Part shown: piece after piece, positions 50,761 through 55,839 of the stretch
Layout: every line of letters starts with the position of its first letter
Numbering within the stretch: the first letter of the stretch is position 1
NCBI GenBank assembly: GCA_001725415.1
Contig: MEGH01000011.1
Coordinates: forward strand, 123,871-179,709
Source: Pseudonocardia sp. SCN 73-27
GTDB taxonomy: Bacteria; Actinomycetota; Actinomycetes; Mycobacteriales; Pseudonocardiaceae
DNA length: 55,839 nt
Direction: 5' to 3'
Program-made: the position numbers and the translations under genes
Notes under the pieces: generated by a model
The model's input: only the letters and a program-made list of their open reading frames with translations
Database searches by the model: none
Told to the model about the DNA's origin: nothing

Positions 50761-52978
50761 GAGCGAATCCTATGCGCGCCCACCACGGCCCGGCGGGCGG
50801 CGCGAGGGGCCGCGCGACGAGGAGAGGAGCGACGCGATGTCCTCCGATGAGCCCGGCACCGACGACGTGATCCCTGTGCAGCGCGCCGAGCCGCCGGCGT
50901 CCGGTCCGTACGGGCGGGGCCCCCGCGAGCCGTTCGTGCGCCTGGGTGGCCCCGTCCCGCCGCCCGGTCCGCATGCGTCGCGCCCCGGCCAGGTCGGCCC
51001 ACCGGGACCCCCACCGGGCCCGCCGCCCGCCGTGTCCCCGCCTGCGGAACCGCGAGCCGACGTGCCCGAACCCGAGAAGGAGAAGAAGCCTCCCGTCCGG
51101 AAGTCGCTGCTCGGCGGCAGCCTCGTCCGGTCCGGGCTGCCGCTCGACGCCGGCCAGGGCCGCGCGATGCGCGAGACCCGCAAGCTCCTCAACCAGCACA
51201 AGCGCACCGACCTCCTCGAACGCCTCGAGGCCCGGCTCGCCGCGAAGCCCGGCCGCCCGGTCGTGGCCGTCGTCGGCGAGGCCAAGCGCGGCAAGAGCTC
51301 GCTGGTCAACGCCCTGCTCGGCCGCCGGGAGATCGTGCCGACGGGCGCCGACATCACGACGGCGGTGTTCGTCGAGGTGCACTGCGACGACCTCGCCGCC
51401 ACAGAGGAGGAGCGGGACGCCGCCGCGCTGCCGCCTCCGGGCGGGGCGAACGTGGTGTTCGTCGACGGCACGGTCCGGACGGTCCCGTCGGGACGGGTGC
51501 GGGACTGGGTCGCCGTCGGCGCCCGGCCCGACGGTGGCCAGGGCCCCGACGTCGCCGGCGTGCGGATGCGGTCCGGGCACGGGCGGCTGCCGGGGGCGAC
51601 GATCGTCGACACCCCCGGCGCTGGCGGGCTCGACAGCGGGCACGCGAAGCTCGCCCTGCAGGCCTGCCGCAACGCGGCGCTGCTGGTGTTCGTCACCGAC
51701 GCCGGACAGCCGCTCCCGGGGCCGGAGCTGGCGTTCCTCACCGAAGCCTCACGCTCGGTCGAGCGGGTCGTCATCGCCGTCACGAAGATCGACAAGTACC
51801 CGTCGCACGAGCAGGTGGTCGGCGAGATCCGCGCCCTGCTGCAGCGGCACGCGCCGCGGTTCGCGTCGTCACCGGTGGTGCCGGTGTCGGCGGAGCTGGC
51901 CCTGCAGGCGACGACCTCCCCGCCCGCGCTGGCCGCGGACCTCGACGAGTACTCGGGCGTTCCTGCGCTGGTAGGGGCGATCGAGGACGGGCTGGCCGAC
52001 GCGTCGGGCCTGGCGGTGCGCAACGCGCTGCGGACGGCCGACCACGCGCTCGGCGAGATCGCCGACGAGATCGAACGGACCATCGAGGCGGTCAAGCAGA
52101 CGCCGGGCGCGGAGAGCGCCGCCGACCGGGAACGGAAAGAGCTCGTCGAGCTCCGTGAGCGGCAGGGCACGTGGTCGCTGTACCTCGACCGCGACCTGCG
52201 GCACGCGCGGGGGCGGACCGTCGAGATGCTGGGCCGGGAGAGCGACCGGCTGCGCGTCGTCTGGCGGGAACGGCTGGAGAAGCGGCGGCTCGCCTACAGC
52301 CGGGCCGCCGCCGAGCAGGCGACGAGCGAGCTGCGCGGCGACCTCGCCGCCATGGCCGGCGCCGCGGCGCTCGACTTCCGCGACGCGGTGACGGCCGTCG
52401 TCGAGGAGCTGGTCGGGCCGGAGGAGGCGGCGATGATGCTGCCGACGAGCGGCGCACAGTCGGTCGTCGACGCCGTCGACGCCGGCCGGACGGCACCGTC
52501 GGGGATGCGGAAGCTGTTCGACCCGTCACTGCTGTTCATCTCCAACTCGGCGGGCACGACGGCGTTCCACATCGCCGCACCTGCCGGGGCCGCGGCCGCC
52601 GCGGCAGGGGCGATGGTGCTGCCGTTGACGATCGCGATCGTCGGCGGCATCTCCGCGCTCGCGCTGATGACGCTGTTCCGGCAGGGGCAGTCGGCACAGC
52701 GGCGACTGGCCGACTGGGCCTCGGAGGAGGTGGTCCGGGTGCGGACGGCCACGACGGCCGCGCTCGACGACCTCGTCAACGACGTGAAGCCGGAGATCAT
52801 CGTCGCCTACCGGGCGGTGCTGTCGGCCCGGATCGCGACGCTCGACCGCGTCATCAAGGAGGCGCAGGCCGCCGACCGGGCCGACGCCCGCGAGCGCGGC
52901 ATCACCGTCTCGGGGTTGCAGCTGCAGCTCACGGCCCTGCGCGACCAGCAGAAGGAGCTCGCCACGCTGCTCGGCTGA
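50759..52978 (+). CDS. Dynamin-like GTPase, IniA-like
   Basis: A 739-residue protein from the ATG at 50759 (AGGAGG, 4-base spacing). A second in-frame ATG at 50837, with GAGGAG, would give 713 residues. A Pro/Gly-rich N-terminal tail of about 90 residues precedes the GTPase domain: P-loop GEAKRGKSS, DTPGAGG as G3 and TKID as G4. Near residue 590-640 (FHIAAPAGAAAAAAGAMVLPLTIAIVGG) is the hydrophobic membrane-insertion paddle seen in dynamins. It is divergent from the IniC-like partner, likely forming a two-component membrane-remodelling pair. Confidence 0.88.
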   Translation: MSESYARPPRPGGRREGPRDEERSDAMSSDEPGTDDVIPVQRAEPPASGPYGRGPREPFVRLGGPVPPPGPHASRPGQVGPPGPPPGPPPAVSPPAEPRADVPEPEKEKKPPVRKSLLGGSLVRSGLPLDAGQGRAMRETRKLLNQHKRTDLLERLEARLAAKPGRPVVAVVGEAKRGKSSLVNALLGRREIVPTGADITTAVFVEVHCDDLAATEEERDAAALPPPGGANVVFVDGTVRTVPSGRVRDWVAVGARPDGGQGPDVAGVRMRSGHGRLPGATIVDTPGAGGLDSGHAKLALQACRNAALLVFVTDAGQPLPGPELAFLTEASRSVERVVIAVTKIDKYPSHEQVVGEIRALLQRHAPRFASSPVVPVSAELALQATTSPPALAADLDEYSGVPALVGAIEDGLADASGLAVRNALRTADHALGEIADEIERTIEAVKQTPGAESAADRERKELVELRERQGTWSLYLDRDLRHARGRTVEMLGRESDRLRVVWRERLEKRRLAYSRAAAEQATSELRGDLAAMAGAAALDFRDAVTAVVEELVGPEEAAMMLPTSGAQSVVDAVDAGRTAPSGMRKLFDPSLLFISNSAGTTAFHIAAPAGAAAAAAGAMVLPLTIAIVGGISALALMTLFRQGQSAQRRLADWASEEVVRVRTATTAALDDLVNDVKPEIIVAYRAVLSARIATLDRVIKEAQAADRADARERGITVSGLQLQLTALRDQQKELATLLG

Positions 52979-53005
52979 AAAAAGTCCGGAACTCCCGGAA
53001 CTCGC

Positions 53006-53030
53006 GGGAACAAACCCGGCACCCCTCGTC
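53006..53030 (+). promoter_or_regulatory. ECF-type promoter upstream of Asp-rich repeat gene
   Basis: GGGAAC (53006-53011) and CGTC (53027-53030) are separated by 15 bases. They match the -35/-10 pattern recognised by actinobacterial ECF sigma factors. Two further GGAAC copies lie just upstream. The ECF sigma gene 4 kb away is the natural candidate for recognition. Confidence 0.6.
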
Positions 53031-53087
53031 TCCAATCACTGTCCGCGCAACGCGGGCCAGCGCAGACACGACGAGACGGAGCCGGCG

Positions 53088-54281
53088 ATGAGCGACCCGA
53101 CCTTCACCGAGGACCACACCGCGATCGTTCCCGCGTCCGACCAGGGCAGCGACTACGCCGACCCCGGCTACTCGGACACGACGACCCACGACGACAGCTA
53201 CGACTCGGGCTACGGCTCGGGTGGGTCCGGCGACCACCAGGTCGTCGACAGCAACAACAACGGCGTCGACGACACGGTCATCGTGGAGCTGGCCCCGGGA
53301 GTGCAGGGCGCGATCGTCGACGTCAACGAGGACGGCACCCCCGACGTGGTGCTGATCGACCTCGACGGCAACGGCAGCTACGACGCCGCCATCCAGGCCG
53401 ACGGCAAGGGCGGCTTCGTCGTCTCCGTCGACACCGACGGCGACGGCCGGCCCGACGACTCCCGCAGCCTGACCCGCGCCGAGCTCGACTCCGCGATCCC
53501 CGGCCTGGCCGACGTGCTCGACCCGTCCGGCACCGGCGGCCACAACGGCACCGTGTCCGATACCGACAGCAGCGGTGGCGACGGCCGACCGGTCGTCTAC
53601 GACACCGACAACAACGGCATCGACGACACCGTCGTCGTGGAGCTCGCGCCCGGTGTGCAGGGCCTCATCGTCGACGTGAACGAGGACGGAACGCCCGACG
53701 TCGTCATGATCGACCTCGACGGCAACGGCAAGATCGACACGATGATCAAGGCCGACGGCAAGGGCGGCTTCGTCATCGGCTACGACGACAACGAGGACGG
53801 CCAGGTCGACCGTCAGGAGCCGATCACCCGCGAGCAGCTCGACTCCGCGGTCCCCGGCCTGGCCGACGTGCTCGACCCCCCGACCGGCGGCGGCCACAAC
53901 TCGACCGTGTCCGATGGGGCCGTGGGCTCGCCGTCCGACCCCCAGGAGCTCGACACGAACAAGAACGGCGTGACCGACGCGGTTGCGTTCCAGATCGCGC
54001 CGGGCATCCAGGCCGTCGCGGTCGACCCCGACGAGGACGGCCGGTTCGACGCCGTGCTGATCGACATGAGCGGCGACGGCACGCTCGACACGATGGTCGC
54101 GCCCGACGGCCACGGCGGCTTCGTGATCGGCTACGACGACGACGGTGACGGCCAGATCGACCGCCAGGAGACCGCGACCCGCGCCCAGCTCGACCAGGCC
54201 GTCCCCGGTCTGGCCGACGCCCTCGACCCGCGCGGCGGCTCGGGCTCGGGCTCCACGGACGGCGGCGGGCGCAACGTCTGA
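53088..54281 (+). CDS. Asp-rich repeat protein, putative calcium-binding
   Basis: A 397-residue acidic protein without signal peptide. After a 50-residue Gly/Asp/Ser N-terminus come three about 115-residue repeats (51-163, 168-283, 286-397). Each has an NNNGVDD-like loop, ELAPGVQ, VDVNEDGTPDVV, DLDGNG, ADGKGGFV, DxDGDG and a helical LDSAVPGLADVLDP end. The many DxDxDG loops suggest Ca2+ binding like dockerin or thrombospondin type 3 repeats. The ATG follows GGAGCCGGCG. The gene is behind an ECF-type promoter. How it leaves the cell, if it does, is unknown. Confidence 0.82.
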   Translation: MSDPTFTEDHTAIVPASDQGSDYADPGYSDTTTHDDSYDSGYGSGGSGDHQVVDSNNNGVDDTVIVELAPGVQGAIVDVNEDGTPDVVLIDLDGNGSYDAAIQADGKGGFVVSVDTDGDGRPDDSRSLTRAELDSAIPGLADVLDPSGTGGHNGTVSDTDSSGGDGRPVVYDTDNNGIDDTVVVELAPGVQGLIVDVNEDGTPDVVMIDLDGNGKIDTMIKADGKGGFVIGYDDNEDGQVDRQEPITREQLDSAVPGLADVLDPPTGGGHNSTVSDGAVGSPSDPQELDTNKNGVTDAVAFQIAPGIQAVAVDPDEDGRFDAVLIDMSGDGTLDTMVAPDGHGGFVIGYDDDGDGQIDRQETATRAQLDQAVPGLADALDPRGGSGSGSTDGGGRNV

Positions 54282-54344
54282 CGCTCGTAGTCCTTCCTCC
54301 CGGCCTCGGTTCGCGGGCCACCCGACACGAGAGCGAGACCTGCG

Positions 54345-55514
54345 ATGTCCGACGACCCGATCGACACCACGCACGACAGCGGCGGCACGGACCTGTTCGA
54401 CCCGGCCGCGTTCCACGACGCCGGCGTCCCCGACACCTACGAGTCCGCGGGCCTCCCGGCCGACGCTTCGGGGATCGACGGTGGTCCCGACACGATCGAG
54501 CCGCTCGTGCAGATCGCGCCCGGCGTCGACGGCCGGTTGATCGACACGAACGCCGACGGCACGCCCGACGCGGTCGCCGTCGACATCGACGGTGACGGCG
54601 ACCTGGACGCGACGATCACGCGCGACCCGTCGGGCACGTTCACGATCGGCTACGACGACGACGGCGACGGCCTGGCGGACCGCTACGAGACGGTGACGAA
54701 GGCGCAGCTCGACGCCGTGCTGCCCGGGGTGGCGGCCGCGCTCGACCCGGCCGGTGCCCACCACGGGTCGGTCGCGGAGACGCCGCCGCCGGTGGAGGAC
54801 GGCCGCGTGGTCGGCGACCCGGAGGAGTTCTCTCAGGTCTGGTTCCAGCAGGCCGTCAACGGCTTCTGCATGCCGTCGAGCGTGGCGCAGATCATCTCGG
54901 TCTACACGGGCGAGGCGATGACCGACGAGATGCAGATCGTGAACGCGGCGAACCAGCTGCAGCTGTGGTCTGTCGGCGCCGACGGGGTGCCGGGCATGAC
55001 GTCGGAGAACGCGGTGACGCTCCTGGAGGCCTACGGCATCCCGGTCGAGCTGACCCACGAACTGATCGGCGACCACGCACTCGAGGCGCTCGACCAGGTA
55101 CTGGCCGACGGCCGCGGCGTGATCATCACGATCGACAGCGGTGAGGTCTGGTACGGCGAGAAGACCGAGGACCACGTGCTCGACCACGCCGTCGTCGTCG
55201 CCGGGATCGACTACGACCGCGGCGTGGTGCTGCTGTCCGACCCGGGCAACCCGAACGGCAACCTCGAGGAGGTGCCGATCGAGGTGTTCATGGACGCCTG
55301 GGCCGACAGCCGCTACGAGATGATCACCTGTGACGAGCCGGCTGCCGCGCTCACCGACGGCCCGGGGGGCGCCGACGGTGGGCGGGGCGGCGGACACGGC
55401 GGTGGACCCGACAGCACGGCCGCGGCGTCCGGAGAGGGGCTCGATGCGGTGTTCACCCGTCCGTGGGCGATGCTTCCGGTGACGGTGTCGATGTCGGGTC
55501 CGGGCGGAGCGTAG
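54345..55514 (+). CDS. Asp-rich repeat plus C39/papain-like cysteine peptidase
   Basis: A 389-residue protein sharing one copy of the repeat of the preceding gene (residues about 53-136). A C39-type domain follows: VNGFCMPSS with Cys175, LDHAVVVAGID with His281 and LLSDPGNPNG with Asp299 as a catalytic triad. No signal peptide or propeptide GG site is visible. The gene is 64 bases after its paralogue. The peptidase may be a toxin-like effector, a maturation protease, or an inactive binding domain. Confidence 0.82.
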   Translation: MSDDPIDTTHDSGGTDLFDPAAFHDAGVPDTYESAGLPADASGIDGGPDTIEPLVQIAPGVDGRLIDTNADGTPDAVAVDIDGDGDLDATITRDPSGTFTIGYDDDGDGLADRYETVTKAQLDAVLPGVAAALDPAGAHHGSVAETPPPVEDGRVVGDPEEFSQVWFQQAVNGFCMPSSVAQIISVYTGEAMTDEMQIVNAANQLQLWSVGADGVPGMTSENAVTLLEAYGIPVELTHELIGDHALEALDQVLADGRGVIITIDSGEVWYGEKTEDHVLDHAVVVAGIDYDRGVVLLSDPGNPNGNLEEVPIEVFMDAWADSRYEMITCDEPAAALTDGPGGADGGRGGGHGGGPDSTAAASGEGLDAVFTRPWAMLPVTVSMSGPGGA

Positions 55515-55523
55515 GAGGACGGC

Positions 55524-55839
55524 GTGCCGAAGTCGCTTCACGCGGTCCGCAGGGCCGTGGCGGTGCTGGTCACCGCCGCGGCCCTCGGGCTCGTCGCCGC
55601 CTGCGGCGGTGGTGGGGCCCCCATCACCTCGGCGACAGCGAGCGCCCGGGCGCAACAGCAGGGCGTCCCGCTGCAGGGTGCGAACCCCGGCCCGCAGGAG
55701 GGCAGTCGCCTCGCCGGTGCCCCGGAGCGTCCGCAGATCACCGCGCAGACGATCCCGCCGGAGGGTCCGCTCGCGGGCCGGCCGCAGATGCCGGGCGAGC
55801 CCGCGGTGACCGAGACCGGGCTGTCGGGTGGAGTCCTCC
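55524..55839 (+). CDS. Lipoprotein (3' end beyond window)
   Basis: At least 105 residues. The N-terminus has a basic start, a hydrophobic core and the lipobox LVAAC27, so it should be lipid-anchored outside the cell. What follows is Pro/Gln/Gly-rich low complexity (QQQGVPLQGANPGPQEG and similar). The GTG at 55524 has GGAGGAC. It lies 10 bases after the peptidase gene, probably in the same operon. The rest of the protein is outside the window. Confidence 0.75.
   Translation, partial: MPKSLHAVRRAVAVLVTAAALGLVAACGGGGAPITSATASARAQQQGVPLQGANPGPQEGSRLAGAPERPQITAQTIPPEGPLAGRPQMPGEPAVTETGLSGGVL

Noticed and set aside
52929-55655. 908-codon minus-strand frame opposite the Asp-rich genes
   Set aside because: GAC-rich codons on the plus strand read as GTC on the minus strand. 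The Val/Asp/Arg-rich product is an antisense artefact.

Overview
The window is a very GC-rich, gene-dense stretch of actinobacterial chromosome. GTG and TTG starts are frequent, operons overlap by 1-4 bases, and the content (stand-alone Ku/ligase/polymerase NHEJ genes, MT0933-type antitoxin, paired IniA/IniC-like dynamins) fits Pseudonocardiaceae. Pseudonocardia itself is an inference that has not been checked. The order dnaX - SRP RNA - tRNA-Ser(GGA) ... tRNA-Ser(CGA) - tadA - tadA-associated protein ... prephenate dehydrogenase resembles the origin-proximal dnaX-to-tyrA arm of Mycobacterium. A parS-like palindrome at 20.5 kb is consistent with that position.

0-16 kb is core chromosome: dnaX (cut by the window edge), the 4.5S-type SRP RNA, two tRNA-Ser genes, tadA and its partner, an M20 amidohydrolase, an amidase and tyrA. 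Between them lie a Bcr/CflA-type MFS exporter, a rhodanese-fold protein without catalytic cysteines, a guanidine-III riboswitch in front of an SMR (SugE/Gdx) exporter, and a decayed GNAT gene. 16-20 kb holds an antitoxin-like gene, an ATP-dependent DNA ligase and Ku (head-to-head), an LCP cell-wall ligase and a VOC protein. 20-27 kb holds a nucleoside phosphorylase, a DrrA/DrrB-type ABC exporter divergent from a TetR regulator with an inverted-repeat operator between them, and a membrane protein/histidine kinase/response regulator operon. 28-34 kb holds small enzymes, a STAS protein behind a strongly structured leader, and a TetR - ABC - ABC operon encoding an asymmetric heterodimeric exporter. 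34-46 kb is metabolic: two PLP aminotransferases, a 528-residue Gly/Ser/Gln-rich secreted protein, a LigD-type polymerase, a HAD phosphatase, an iron alcohol dehydrogenase, an aldo/keto reductase, an F420/FMN-type oxidase, an acyl-CoA synthetase and an epoxide-hydrolase-like enzyme. A Tat lipoprotein DD-carboxypeptidase follows at 46-48 kb.

The least ordinary region is 48.2 kb to the right edge. It holds an acidic Asp/His-rich protein, an ECF sigma factor, two divergent dynamin-like GTPases (IniC-like and IniA-like), a three-repeat Asp-rich putative calcium-binding protein behind an ECF-type promoter, a protein fusing the same repeat to a C39/papain-like cysteine peptidase domain, and a lipoprotein. 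In both divergent pairs the two ATG start codons overlap on opposite strands (CATG). I propose this as a candidate envelope-stress/membrane-remodelling system.

Two copies of one 40-bp palindrome (21343 and 43569) mark 3' gene ends. Many genes have a TAnnnT -10 element 6-8 bases before the start codon, suggesting widespread leaderless transcription. I saw no insertion sequence, prophage, CRISPR array or rRNA.
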